Below are positions 52,939 through 61,695 of a stretch of DNA of 64,000 nucleotides, piece by piece. How positions within the stretch are numbered: the stretch's first letter is position 1; each line of letters opens with the position of its first letter. The notes below the pieces were generated by a model that saw only the letters and a list, made by a program, of their open reading frames with translations, searched no databases and was not told the origin of the DNA. The position numbers were made by a program, and so were the translations under genes. The DNA lies in assembly GCF_030518795.1 (NCBI RefSeq), contig NZ_CP130427.1, forward strand, positions 3,348,001 through 3,412,000, read 5' to 3'. The stretch comes from Micromonospora sp. NBRC 110009. Lineage in GTDB: Bacteria > Actinomycetota > Actinomycetes > Mycobacteriales > Micromonosporaceae.

Positions 52939-53984
52939 TGCCGCTGCCGCCCCGGTGGGTACGTCGGTTGCTGCTGGCCCCCGGCGTGGTGCTGCTCGCC
53001 GTCGCGGTGCTGGCCACGCTCCCCGGGTGGGCACTGCTGGCGCTGGCCGCCTCGCCGCTGGTGCCGGGGCGGCTGCGGCCGCTGCGGCTGCTCTGGATCG
53101 GCACGGTCTACTTGGTCTGGGACGCGGCCGCGCTGCTCGCGCTCTTCGCGCTCTGGCTCGCCTCGGGATTCGGGGCGCGCAAGCGGTCGCCCGCCTTCCA
53201 GCGGGCGCACTACCTGCTCGCCGGGCGCTTCCTGCGGATGCTCTTCTGGCAGGCCCGGTGGACGCTGCGGCTGCGCATCGACGTGGTCGGCACCGACCCG
53301 GACACCGCCCTGCCCGGCCGCCCCGAGCTGGTGCTCTGCCGGCATGCCGGGCCCGGCGACTCGTTCATCCTGATCCACGCGCTGGTGAACTGGTTCCACC
53401 GGGAGCCCCGGATCGTGCTCAAGGAGAGCCTCCAGTGGGACCCGGCGATCGACGTGCTGCTCAACCGGCTGCCCAACCGGTTCATCGCGCCCGGCCCGGA
53501 CGGTCGGGAATCGGCGATCCGGCAGATCGGTCACCTCGCCACCGACCTGGACGACGACGACGCGTTCGTGATCTTCCCCGAGGGCGGCAACTTCACCCCC
53601 AAGCGGCGGCTGCGGGCGATCGCCCGGCTGCGGGCGCTGGGCCTGGAACGGATGGCGTTGCGCGCCGAGCGGATGCAGCACGTGCTCGCCCCGCAGCCGG
53701 GCGGCCTGCTCGCCGCCCTGGACGCCGCCCCCGACGCCGGGGTGATCTTCGTGGCGCACACCGGGCTGGACCGGATGCTCACCGTCACCGACGTGTGGCG
53801 GGAGCTGCCGATGGACAAGCGGATCGTGATGCGCTTCTGGTCGGTGTCACCCGAGGAGATCCCGACCGGGAGGCAGGAGCGCATCGACTGGCTCTTCGAC
53901 TGGTGGGCGCGCATCGACCGGTGGATCGCCGCCAACCGGGACGGGGTGGCCGCGGCCGACCCGCCCCGACCGGATGTTGCGTAG
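52938..53984 (+). CDS. PlsC-like lysophospholipid acyltransferase, membrane bound
   Basis: This 348-residue protein has two or three N-terminal transmembrane helices (about residues 10-70) and an acyltransferase domain: LVLCRHAGPGDSFIL (H-x4-D), FIAPGPDGRES, and IFPEGGNFTPKRRLRA (block III). The C-terminus is soluble with several tryptophans. ATG 52938 overlaps the patatin stop by one base. The coupling suggests phospholipid remodelling: the patatin frees an acyl chain and this enzyme replaces it. The substrate is not proven. Confidence 0.8.
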   Translation: MPLPPRWVRRLLLAPGVVLLAVAVLATLPGWALLALAASPLVPGRLRPLRLLWIGTVYLVWDAAALLALFALWLASGFGARKRSPAFQRAHYLLAGRFLRMLFWQARWTLRLRIDVVGTDPDTALPGRPELVLCRHAGPGDSFILIHALVNWFHREPRIVLKESLQWDPAIDVLLNRLPNRFIAPGPDGRESAIRQIGHLATDLDDDDAFVIFPEGGNFTPKRRLRAIARLRALGLERMALRAERMQHVLAPQPGGLLAALDAAPDAGVIFVAHTGLDRMLTVTDVWRELPMDKRIVMRFWSVSPEEIPTGRQERIDWLFDWWARIDRWIAANRDGVAAADPPRPDVA

Positions 53985-53993
53985 GGTGCGCTC

Positions 53994-54314
53994 GTGGAGC
54001 AGATCTGCGTGGTGACGACGGTGGTGGACGCGCGCGGGGTCGCCGACCTCCTGGCCGCCGCGGCCGTCGCCGGACGCCTGGCCGCGTGTGCCCAGGTCGG
54101 TGGGCAGGTGGACAGCACCTACTGGTGGCAGTCCGCGATCCAGACCACGACCGAATGGTCGGTGCAGTTCAAGACCGCGCCGGACCGGGTGACCGCCCTG
54201 GTCGACCAGATTCGCGCCAACCACCCGTACGAGGTGCCGGAGATCCTGGTGACCCGGGTGGAGAGCGGCAACCCCGACTACGCGACCTGGGTGCACGACC
54301 AGACCCGCCCCTAG
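53994..54314 (+). CDS. cutA: CutA-family divalent-cation tolerance protein
   Basis: This 106-residue CutA1 protein is a trimeric ferredoxin-like fold related to PII signal proteins. It shows the family pattern: VVTTVVDARGVADLLAAAAV, RLAACAQVG, STYWWQ, EWSVQFKTAPDRV and HPYEVPEILVTRVESGNPDY. CutA was named for copper tolerance, but its role is unclear in most bacteria. TAGGGT (53982-53987) precedes GTG 53994 by 6 nt with no RBS, pointing to a leaderless mRNA. Confidence 0.93.
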   Translation: MEQICVVTTVVDARGVADLLAAAAVAGRLAACAQVGGQVDSTYWWQSAIQTTTEWSVQFKTAPDRVTALVDQIRANHPYEVPEILVTRVESGNPDYATWVHDQTRP

Positions 54315-54361
54315 GTACGCCTACTCTGTACCCCCTTGCCGGGGGTGCCGATGCTGGTCTG

Positions 54362-57300
54362 GTGGAGAACACCGGCTACCCCTGCCCCGGCTGCGGCGCC
54401 CCCGCCGATCTCGTCTCCGGCTGTCGCGGCTGCGGTCGACCGCCGTACCCGCCGGCCGCCGAGGTGATCCGGCTGGACCGGGAGATCGCCGCGCTCGCGC
54501 CGCGGGTGGAGCAGGCGCGGGCGACGTACCAGGAGTTGGCGGCCCGGCTGGGGGCGGCCGGGCAGCGGCGGGCCGAGCTCAGTGCGCGGATCCGGCTGGA
54601 GATCCCGCCCCCGCGCCCGGTGGCGACGCCGCCGATGGCCCCGGTCCACCCGGTGCCGGCCGCCCCCGCGCCGCCCGGCGGGGCGGAGACCTCGGCCCGG
54701 GCCGTGCAGGGCCTCCTCTTCGTCCTCGGTGGACTGCTGCTGGGCACCGCGGCGGTGGTCTTCACCGCGGTCGCCTGGTCCGCGTTCGGGGTGGCCGGGC
54801 GGGCACTGATCCTCCTCGCGGTCACCGCGCTCACCCTGGCCGTGCCGCTGGTCGCCCGCTGGCGCGGGTTGCGGGGCACCGCCGAGACGTTCGCCGCGGT
54901 GGGGCTGCTGCTGGTGCTGCTCGACGGGTACGCCGCCTGGTCGGTGGACCTGTTCGGGGTGGCCGGCTGGCCGGGCAGCCGCTACGCCGCGCTGGTCGGC
55001 GGGCTCGGCGCGGCGGTCGCGGCCGGTTACGCGCGGCTGAGCCGGCTCACCGTGCCGTGGTTCGCGGCGCTGCTGACCGCCCAGCCGGTGCTGCCGCTGG
55101 CCGCGCTGGCGGCGGAGCCGTCCGCCGCCGGCTGGGCGGTGGTCCTCACCGGGCTGGCGCTGGGCGACCTCGTGGTGGTGGTCGTCCTGCGAAACCGGGT
55201 CACGTCGCGGGTGGGCGGCGAGGCCCGGGACCGGTCCGGGGTGCCGTCGTCCGTCGGCGGCGCCCCGGCCGGGAACGAGGGGCCGGTCGGGAGCGGGGCG
55301 TCGGCGGCGGTGCTGGCCGGGTGGGTGCTCGGCTGGATCGGGCACGGTGCCGCGCTGGCTGTGGCGGCCGGCTGCGCGCTGGTGCCGCTGGTCCTGGGCC
55401 GGGCCGGCGGCACCCCACTGCTGGCCGGCGCGCCGTTGCTGGTCGTGGCGCTGGCCCTGTTCGCCGGGGCGCTGGCGGCCGGCGGCCGGACCTACCGGGC
55501 CGTCACCGCCGGCCTGCTGGTGCCGGTGCTGGCCGGCGCGCTGCTCCGCCCGGTCGCCGAGCTGCGCCCGGGATCGCTGCTGATCGCCGCCGGTCTGGTG
55601 GTGGCCGGGCTGGCCGGGGCGGTGCGGGCGGTGCCGGGGCGGCAGCGTACCGGGCCGCGGGTGGGTGCGTTCGTGGTGGCGGCCGCGCTCGGTCAGGTCG
55701 CCACCGTCCTCAGCCTGCTCGTCGCGGGCGCCACCGCGCTCGCCGCGGCGCCGGCCTGGCAGAGGGCGGAACCCGTCCCGGCCCCGTCCTGGGGCTGGCA
55801 GCTCCCGCTGGCCGTGCTGCTCACCGCCGGCGCGGTGGCGCTGCACCTGCCCCGGCCCGCCCGACCGGTGGTCGGGGTGGTCGGCGGGGCGCTGGCCGTA
55901 CTGGCCGTGCCGGCCGTCGCAGCCACCCCGTGGCCGCTGGTGGTGGCCGCCGACCTGGCCGCGGCCGGCGCGCTGCTGCTGGGCGCCGTGCGCCGGCCGC
56001 GCCCCCGGTACGCGACCGTGCTGGCGCCCGCGTTCGCCGCCGCGGTGCTGTCCGGGCACGCCCTGCTGGTCGGCCGCGCCGAGCCGGCCGGCGCGGCCGC
56101 CGGGTGGGCCGTCGTCGCCGGCGTCGGCCTGCTGGCGGCGGCGCTGGGCAGGCGGGGCGCGGGCGCACAGCCGGCCGTCGCCGGGGTGGCGCTGGGCGCG
56201 GCGCTGTTCGCCGTACCCGCGGGGGTGGCGGTGGCGCTGCTCGGCTTCGGCCTGCCCTCCTGGTGGCAGCTCCGGGGCGCATCGGCCGCCGTCGCGCTGC
56301 TGGTGGTCGCCGTCCTCGCCGTCCGTCGACACTGGCCCGACCTGCACGGGTACGCCTCGACCGGCTTCGCCGTCGCGCTGGCCGCGGTGGCGGTCACCCC
56401 GCTGGTCCTGCGCAGTGGCGAGCCGGCATCGGTCTACGCCGCGTCCGGTGTGCTGCTGGCGCTGGCCGCCGGTGGGGGCACCCGGCCGGCCCGCGCGCCC
56501 CGGCTGGTCGGCGCCGGGCTGGCCGGTCTGGCGCTGCTGGCCGCCGCCCCGGCGAGCCTCGCGGTGCTGCTGGCGTTGCCGGTTCGACCCTGGTCCGGGG
56601 TGCCCGCCGCGGCCCCGGTGCCGGCCGCGACCCGCGCCGCCCTGACGCTGCTGCTGCTCGCGGTCGCCGCCGCCGCGTACGTCCGGGTCGCGACGGCTCC
56701 CGGTCGCGGCGCGGCGTCGGACGCGCCGAGCGGGAGTCGTCGAAACGGCGGGCGGTGGCGGCCCGCGCTCGCCGCGCTGCCGTTCGGCGCGGTCGCCGTC
56801 CCGGTGCTGCTGGCCGGCGCCGGCGCACCCTGGCCGGTGGTACCGGCCGTGGCGTTCGGCGCCGGGCTGGGTGCGCTGCTGGTGGCCGCGCTCGCCGCGC
56901 CGCGCCCGCCGCTGCTCCCGGTGACCCTGGCGCTCGGGCCGGCGCTCGCCGTGCCCGGGCTGGGCGGGCTCGCCGCCACCCGGGCCGGGACGCTCGCCGC
57001 CCTGGGCGTGCTGGTCGTCGCGGCGGTCGTCGTCGGGGTGGCCGGGCGGCCCGCCGCTGCCCGGTGCGCCGGCTGGTTGGCCGCCGTGGCGGCGGCCACC
57101 GGCTTCGCGGTGACCGCGCCGCTGGCCGCCGGGCTGCCGCTGCGGACCGCCGCCTTCGCGGCGCTGGCGGTGGCGGCGCTGGTCCTGCACGGCGTACCGC
57201 TGCGGCGCGCCGGGGAGGCCGGTGCGGCGGCGGGGACCGGGGCGCCGGCCCGCGCGGGCGCGGCGGCCAGCGCGGCGGCGGCGCTGGAGGCGGCGGCCCA

Positions 57301-57931
57301 GGCCGTGGCCGTGCTGGCGCTGCTGCTCACCGGCGGCGCGCTCCGGCACGCGGCGGCGGTCTGCGCGCTCTGGGGCGCGGCCGTGGCGGTACGGGTGCTG
57401 CGGCGAGGCGAGTCGGCGGCTCGCCGGCGCATCCTGGCCGCCGTCGCGGGCGGCAGCGAACTGCTCGGCGGCTGGCTCCTGCTGGCCGCCGGCGGGGTGG
57501 TGGTGCTGGAGGCGTACACCGCGCCGGCCGCCGCGCTCGCCCTCGTCGCCGGCCTGGTGGCGGTGCGGACCCGGCCCGGCCTGAACAGTTGGCTCGCGCT
57601 CGGCCCGGGGCTGGCGGCGGCGCTGCTGCCCAGCCTGGTCTCGGTGCTGGCGGCGCCGGACCCGCAGCCGTGGCGTCGGCTCGCGCTCGGCGTGGTCGCG
57701 CTGGCCGCGGTACTCGGCGGCGCGACCCGGCGCTGGCAGGCGCCCGTCGTGCTGGGCGCGGCCACGCTGGTGCCGCTCGCGCTGCACGAGCTGGCCCGGG
57801 GCTGGGACCTGCTGCCCCGCTGGATCTTCCTGGGGTTGGGCGGGCTGGCGCTGATCGGGCTGGCCGCCACCTACGAGCGCCGCCGGCGCGACCTGGCGCG
57901 GTTGCGGGCGCTCGTCGGCCGGATGGGGTAG
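54362..57931 (+). CDS. giant polytopic membrane protein with N-terminal zinc ribbon (SCO7613 C-terminal-domain type)
   Basis: This 1189-residue protein starts with a four-cysteine zinc ribbon (YPCPGCGAPADL and CRGCGRPPY), a short coiled coil (about residues 35-80, LDREIAALAPRVEQARATYQ), a Pro linker and then an uninterrupted series of roughly 30 or more hydrophobic Ala/Leu/Val segments up to the basic C-terminus (YERRRRDLARLRALVGR). It matches large actinobacterial proteins named after SCO7613, of unknown function. GTG 54362 follows GATGCT by 6 nt (leaderless pattern). Extreme Ala/Leu/Val content creates very long antisense shadow frames. Confidence 0.82.
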   Translation: MENTGYPCPGCGAPADLVSGCRGCGRPPYPPAAEVIRLDREIAALAPRVEQARATYQELAARLGAAGQRRAELSARIRLEIPPPRPVATPPMAPVHPVPAAPAPPGGAETSARAVQGLLFVLGGLLLGTAAVVFTAVAWSAFGVAGRALILLAVTALTLAVPLVARWRGLRGTAETFAAVGLLLVLLDGYAAWSVDLFGVAGWPGSRYAALVGGLGAAVAAGYARLSRLTVPWFAALLTAQPVLPLAALAAEPSAAGWAVVLTGLALGDLVVVVVLRNRVTSRVGGEARDRSGVPSSVGGAPAGNEGPVGSGASAAVLAGWVLGWIGHGAALAVAAGCALVPLVLGRAGGTPLLAGAPLLVVALALFAGALAAGGRTYRAVTAGLLVPVLAGALLRPVAELRPGSLLIAAGLVVAGLAGAVRAVPGRQRTGPRVGAFVVAAALGQVATVLSLLVAGATALAAAPAWQRAEPVPAPSWGWQLPLAVLLTAGAVALHLPRPARPVVGVVGGALAVLAVPAVAATPWPLVVAADLAAAGALLLGAVRRPRPRYATVLAPAFAAAVLSGHALLVGRAEPAGAAAGWAVVAGVGLLAAALGRRGAGAQPAVAGVALGAALFAVPAGVAVALLGFGLPSWWQLRGASAAVALLVVAVLAVRRHWPDLHGYASTGFAVALAAVAVTPLVLRSGEPASVYAASGVLLALAAGGGTRPARAPRLVGAGLAGLALLAAAPASLAVLLALPVRPWSGVPAAAPVPAATRAALTLLLLAVAAAAYVRVATAPGRGAASDAPSGSRRNGGRWRPALAALPFGAVAVPVLLAGAGAPWPVVPAVAFGAGLGALLVAALAAPRPPLLPVTLALGPALAVPGLGGLAATRAGTLAALGVLVVAAVVVGVAGRPAAARCAGWLAAVAAATGFAVTAPLAAGLPLRTAAFAALAVAALVLHGVPLRRAGEAGAAAGTGAPARAGAAASAAAALEAAAQAVAVLALLLTGGALRHAAAVCALWGAAVAVRVLRRGESAARRRILAAVAGGSELLGGWLLLAAGGVVVLEAYTAPAAALALVAGLVAVRTRPGLNSWLALGPGLAAALLPSLVSVLAAPDPQPWRRLALGVVALAAVLGGATRRWQAPVVLGAATLVPLALHELARGWDLLPRWIFLGLGGLALIGLAATYERRRRDLARLRALVGRMG

Positions 57932-58053
57932 GGCCAGCACCACCCCCGGCTGGGGGGTTGCCAGGATTACCCAGAGCGACCGTCCCGACCAGACTCGATC
58001 ACGCGGAGTCGCGCCGTCCGGCGTGGCGCACGGACCGAGAATCGGGGATCGGG

Positions 58054-59103
58054 ATGACCTCATCGACGTTGACGGCACCAGCGGCCCGGCGGGGCAGCGA
58101 CTACGCGCGGCTGTCCCGCCGGGTCGCCGAGGCCGGGCTGTTCGCCCGCCGGCCGGGCTGGTACGCGATCCGGATCGGGCTCACCCTGGGCGCCTACCTG
58201 GCCGGCTGGGCGCTGGTGGTGGCGGTCGGCGACTCCTGGTGGCAGCTGCCGCTGGCGGCCGCGATGGCGGTGGCCACCACCCAGGTGGCGTTCCTCGGGC
58301 ACGACGCCGGCCACCGGCAGATGTTCCGCCGGCGCGGCCCGAGCGAGCTGGCCGGGCTGGTCGCCGGCAACCTCGCGGTCGGGCTGAGCTACGGCTGGTG
58401 GGTGGAGAAGCACAACCGCCACCACGCCAACCCGAACCACACCGACGAGGACCCGGACGTCGGGGCGGGCGCGCTGGTCTGGACGGACGAGCAGGCGGCG
58501 GCGACCCGGGGGTTCGGCCGGTGGCTGGCCCGGCGGCAGGCGTGGCTCTTCTTCCCGCTGCTCCTGCTGGAGGGGCTCGCGCTGCACGTGGCGAGCGTGC
58601 GGGCGCTGGCCGGCCGGGAGGACGGCCGGTGGCGCACCCCGGTACGGCACCGCGCGGTCGAGGCGCTGCTGCTCGTCGCGCACGCCGCCGGCTACCTCGG
58701 CCTGCTGTTCGCGGTGCTGTCGCCGGGGAAGGCACTGCTCTTCGTCGCCGTCCACCAGGGGCTGTGGGGGCTCTACCTGGGCTGCGCGTTCGCCCCGAAC
58801 CACAAGGGCATGCCGATGCCCGACCCGGACGACGACCTGGACTTCCTGCGCAAGCAGGTGCTCACCTCGCGAAACGTGCGGGGCGGCCGGTTCGTGGACG
58901 CGGCGCTGGGGGCGCTCAACTACCAGATCGAGCATCACCTCTTCCCGAACATGCCCCGCGCCAACCTGCGCCGGGCCCGGCCGATCGTCCGGGCGTACTG
59001 CGCCGAGCAGGGCATCCCGTACGCGGAGACCGGGCTGGTGGAGTCGTACCGGCAGGCCCTGGCGCACCTGCACCAGGTCGGCCGCCCGTTGCGGCGCAGC
59101 TGA
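58054..59103 (+). CDS. membrane fatty acid/acyl-lipid desaturase
   Basis: This 349-residue di-iron membrane desaturase has all three histidine boxes: GHDAGHRQM (H-x3-H), HNRHHANPNH (H-x2-HH) and QIEHHLFPNMP (Q-x2-HH, as in front-end and linoleoyl-CoA-type desaturases). Four transmembrane helices are visible. It lacks a fused cytochrome b5 domain, so electrons must come from a separate ferredoxin or flavoprotein. The position of desaturation cannot be deduced. It suits the lipid-remodelling content of this region. Confidence 0.92.
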   Translation: MTSSTLTAPAARRGSDYARLSRRVAEAGLFARRPGWYAIRIGLTLGAYLAGWALVVAVGDSWWQLPLAAAMAVATTQVAFLGHDAGHRQMFRRRGPSELAGLVAGNLAVGLSYGWWVEKHNRHHANPNHTDEDPDVGAGALVWTDEQAAATRGFGRWLARRQAWLFFPLLLLEGLALHVASVRALAGREDGRWRTPVRHRAVEALLLVAHAAGYLGLLFAVLSPGKALLFVAVHQGLWGLYLGCAFAPNHKGMPMPDPDDDLDFLRKQVLTSRNVRGGRFVDAALGALNYQIEHHLFPNMPRANLRRARPIVRAYCAEQGIPYAETGLVESYRQALAHLHQVGRPLRRS

Positions 59104-59178
59104 CGGCGGCGACCCCGGTCCTGCTCAGGAGGCGTGCCTGGGCCGGGCCGCGGCGCGTCCGCCCGGTAGGGTCGGCGC

Positions 59179-59274
59179 ATGGCAGACGTGCTCACCGCCG
59201 CGGCGGTGCGGGACGAGCCGGGCGGGTCGACCCCGTCCCGGCGGATCGACGACATCGCCCGGAGTGCCCCGTGA
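59179..59274 (+). CDS. 31-residue leaderless small ORF preceding the FHA gene
   Basis: ATG 59179 follows TAGGGT (59167-59172) by 6 nt, the same leaderless arrangement as cutA. The frame encodes 31 residues beginning MADVLTAAAVRDEP and ends with a TGA overlapped by the GTG of the FHA gene (GTGA). Because the FHA gene has no RBS of its own, translation of this ORF probably delivers ribosomes to it. Whether the peptide itself has a function is unknown. Confidence 0.6.
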   Translation: MADVLTAAAVRDEPGGSTPSRRIDDIARSAP

Positions 59275-60419
59275 GATTCGAGATCAGCAAGGTGCTGGAC
59301 GCCATCGAGGGCCGGGTCTGCACCGACCCCTCGCTGGCGCGCGCCGTGGTGGACCTGGCCGAGGTGATCCGCTGGCAGGACCTGGACGGCGGACGGCCGG
59401 CCAGCCTGCTGCGGCTCGGCATGGTGATCGACGCCCTGTCCCGGCAGTTGGAGGAGGACAGCGTCCCGGTCTACGCGATCGTGCACCGGGCCCTGCTCTC
59501 CGACGCGGACCTCACCTCGAACGAGCGGATGGTGGTCCGGCGCTGGGCCGACGACGGACTGGTCGAGGTGCTCGACCACCCCGGCGACCGGATGCTGGAA
59601 ATCGCCGACCTGCTCGGGCTGCCGGTGCTCAGCCGGATGCGGTTCGACGGGCTGAGCGGCCGCTACCCGTGGCTGGGCCAGGCCGGGCGGGTGCTGGCCC
59701 CGGTGCCCGGCGCCGGCGGTCCGGTGTTCATCGCCCACGTCGGCGGCGGGCAGAGCCCGGCCTCCGGCAGCCGCTCGCCGGTCGGCGAGAAGCTGCTGGC
59801 CCGGCAGTGGCGCTGCCCCGAGCCGGGTTGCGCGCTCTTCGGCGGCGGTGGGGGCGGCGGCGCCTTTGCCGACCTGGCCCGGGTCGACCGCGCCCCGGCC
59901 GGCCAGCCGCCGCCCGCCCTGCGCAACGGCGTGCCGACCTGCCCCCGGCACGGCGCGCGGCTCGGCGACGCCGGCCCGCGGCCGCGTACGGCGGTGCTGG
60001 CGGTCCGGATCGGCGGGCTGGTGCGGCGCCGGTTCGCCCTCACCGAGTCCCAGCCGGTGCTGGTCGGGCGGGCGCCGGACGCCTCCGGTGGCGTCGTGCT
60101 CGGCCAGTGGCTCAACGACGAGGCGCGGCGCTGGATCAGCCGCAGCCACGTCCGGTTCGAGCTGCGGGTGGGCGAGGTGATCGTGACGGACACCAGCACC
60201 AACGGCTCGGGCGTGCGTCCCGGCGGCTCGATGGCCGAGCCGGACCGGATCACGCTCGCCCCGCAGCAGTCCCGGGTGCTGGCCGAGGGGGATCTCGTCG
60301 AGCTCTACCCGGGCGTGCAGATCGGCCGGGCCGACGAGGTGGCCAGCGACGCGAAGTTCACCCCGAACTCGGTGATGGCGGAGGCCCCGACCATGGCGAT
60401 GCGGCTGCCCCGTCCCTGA
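59271..60419 (+). CDS. FHA-domain protein with a novel N-terminal region
   Basis: This 382-residue protein ends in a forkhead-associated domain that binds phosphothreonine: PVLVGRAPD, ISRSHVRFEL (R-S-H core) and TDTSTNGSGV (T-S-x-N-G) are intact. The N-terminal 130 residues form a helical domain (FEISKVLDAIEGRVCTDPSL and SNERMVVRRWADDGLVEVLD), followed by a region with two cysteine pairs (CPEPGC and a later CPRHG) around a glycine run, possibly a zinc site. Partner kinases are not adjacent. GTG 59271 overlaps the small upstream ORF. The function is likely Ser/Thr phosphosignalling; details are unknown. Confidence 0.78.
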   Translation: MRFEISKVLDAIEGRVCTDPSLARAVVDLAEVIRWQDLDGGRPASLLRLGMVIDALSRQLEEDSVPVYAIVHRALLSDADLTSNERMVVRRWADDGLVEVLDHPGDRMLEIADLLGLPVLSRMRFDGLSGRYPWLGQAGRVLAPVPGAGGPVFIAHVGGGQSPASGSRSPVGEKLLARQWRCPEPGCALFGGGGGGGAFADLARVDRAPAGQPPPALRNGVPTCPRHGARLGDAGPRPRTAVLAVRIGGLVRRRFALTESQPVLVGRAPDASGGVVLGQWLNDEARRWISRSHVRFELRVGEVIVTDTSTNGSGVRPGGSMAEPDRITLAPQQSRVLAEGDLVELYPGVQIGRADEVASDAKFTPNSVMAEAPTMAMRLPRP

Positions 60420-60430
60420 CGGCGACGACG

Positions 60431-60465
60431 AAGGGCGCCGGGACCGTCGCGGTCCCGGCGCCCTT
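60431..60465. terminator. bidirectional terminator between FHA gene and rocD
   Basis: A perfect 15-bp inverted repeat (AAGGGCGCCGGGACC at 60431-60445, its complement at 60451-60465, loop GTCGC), flanked by short A and T runs, lies between convergent genes. Confidence 0.88.
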
Positions 60466-60477
60466 TCGCGTACGGGG

Positions 60478-61695
60478 TCAGCCCTCCAGCACGGCCGCGA
60501 GCTGGGCCACCGCGTGGTCGATCTCCTCCTCGGTGATCACCAGCGGCGGGGCGAGCCGGATGGTGGAGCCGTGGGTGTCCTTGGCCAGGACGCCCCGCTC
60601 CATCAGCCGCTCGCAGGCCTGCCGGCCGGTCATCAGCGCCGGGTCGATGTCCAGGCCGGCCCAGAGGCCCCGACCCCGGACGGCCACCAGGCCCTTGCCG
60701 ATCAGGCCGCGCAGCCCGGCGTGCAGCCGCTCGCCCAGCTCGGCCGAGCGGCGCTGGAACTCGCCGGTGGCCAGCAGCCGGACCACCTCGGTGGCGACGG
60801 CGCAGGCCAGCGGGTTGCCGCCGAACGTCGAGCCGTGCTGGCCCGGCTTGAGCACGCCGAGCACGTCGGCGTTCGCGGCCACCGCGGAGACCGGCACGAT
60901 GCCGCCGCCCAGCGCCTTGCCGAGCAGGTACATGTCCGGGACGACGCCCTCCAGGTCGCAGGCGAACGTCGCGCCGGTGCGGCCCAGGCCCGACTGGATC
61001 TCGTCGGCGATGAAGAGCACGTTCCGCTCGGTGCAGACCTCGCGGACGCCCGGCAGGTAGCCCTCCGGCGGCACCACGACGCCCTGCTCGCCCTGGATCG
61101 GCTCGAGCAGCACGGCGACCGTGTTCTCGTCGATCGCGGCGGTCAGCGCGGCCAGGTCGCCGTAGGGGACGACCGTGAAGCCCGGCGTGTACGGCCCGAA
61201 GTCGGCGCGGGCGTCCTCGTCGGTGGAGAAGCTGACGATGGTGGTGGTCCGGCCGTGGAAGTTCCCCTCGGCGACCACGATGTTCGCCTGGCCCGGGGCC
61301 ACGCCCTTGACCTGGTAGCCCCACTTGCGGGCGACCTTGATGCCGGTCTCCACCGCCTCGGCGCCGGTGTTCATCGGCAGGACCAGGTCCTTGCCGCAGA
61401 GCGCGGCCAGCTCCCGGCAGAAGTCGGCGAACTGGTCGTGGATGAACGCGCGGCTAGTGAGGGTGAGCCGGTCGAGCTGCGCGTGCGCGGCCTCGATCAG
61501 CGTCGGGTGCCGGTGGCCGAAGTTCAGCGCCGAGTAGCCGGCCAGGCAGTCCAGGTAGCGGCGGCCGTCCACGTCGGTCAGCCAGGCGCCCTCGGCGGAC
61601 GAGATCACCACGGGCAGCGGGTGGTAGTTGTGCGCCGTGTGGCGCTCCGCGTCCCGGACCGCGGACGGCGTCCGCAGCATGTCGTCGACGATCAC
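60478..61695 (-). CDS. rocD: ornithine--oxo-acid transaminase
   Basis: RocD converts ornithine and 2-oxoglutarate to glutamate-5-semialdehyde and glutamate with pyridoxal phosphate. The 405-residue class-III aminotransferase has NTGAEAVETGIKVARKW, NFHGRTTTIVSFS, FIADEIQSGLGRTG (PLP aspartate region) and LLGKALGGGIVPVSA (Schiff-base lysine). GTG 61695 overlaps the stop of the upstream arginine-hydrolase gene (GTGA); ATG 61680 is an alternative start. The pair channels arginine-derived ornithine to glutamate or proline. Confidence 0.95.
   Translation of the reverse strand: MIVDDMLRTPSAVRDAERHTAHNYHPLPVVISSAEGAWLTDVDGRRYLDCLAGYSALNFGHRHPTLIEAAHAQLDRLTLTSRAFIHDQFADFCRELAALCGKDLVLPMNTGAEAVETGIKVARKWGYQVKGVAPGQANIVVAEGNFHGRTTTIVSFSTDEDARADFGPYTPGFTVVPYGDLAALTAAIDENTVAVLLEPIQGEQGVVVPPEGYLPGVREVCTERNVLFIADEIQSGLGRTGATFACDLEGVVPDMYLLGKALGGGIVPVSAVAANADVLGVLKPGQHGSTFGGNPLACAVATEVVRLLATGEFQRRSAELGERLHAGLRGLIGKGLVAVRGRGLWAGLDIDPALMTGRQACERLMERGVLAKDTHGSTIRLAPPLVITEEEIDHAVAQLAAVLEG

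Noticed and set aside
57932..58053. possible terminator or operator after the giant membrane protein
   Set aside because: Only weak, overlapping C- and G-run complementarity is present and no unique stem stands out.
54311..58078. 1255-codon minus-strand frame opposite the giant membrane protein, and similar long antisense frames at 1089-2672, 5569-8148 and 6099-9242
   Set aside because: They are low-complexity Arg/Gly/Pro/Gln-rich shadows of real genes, without starts, motifs or conserved ends.
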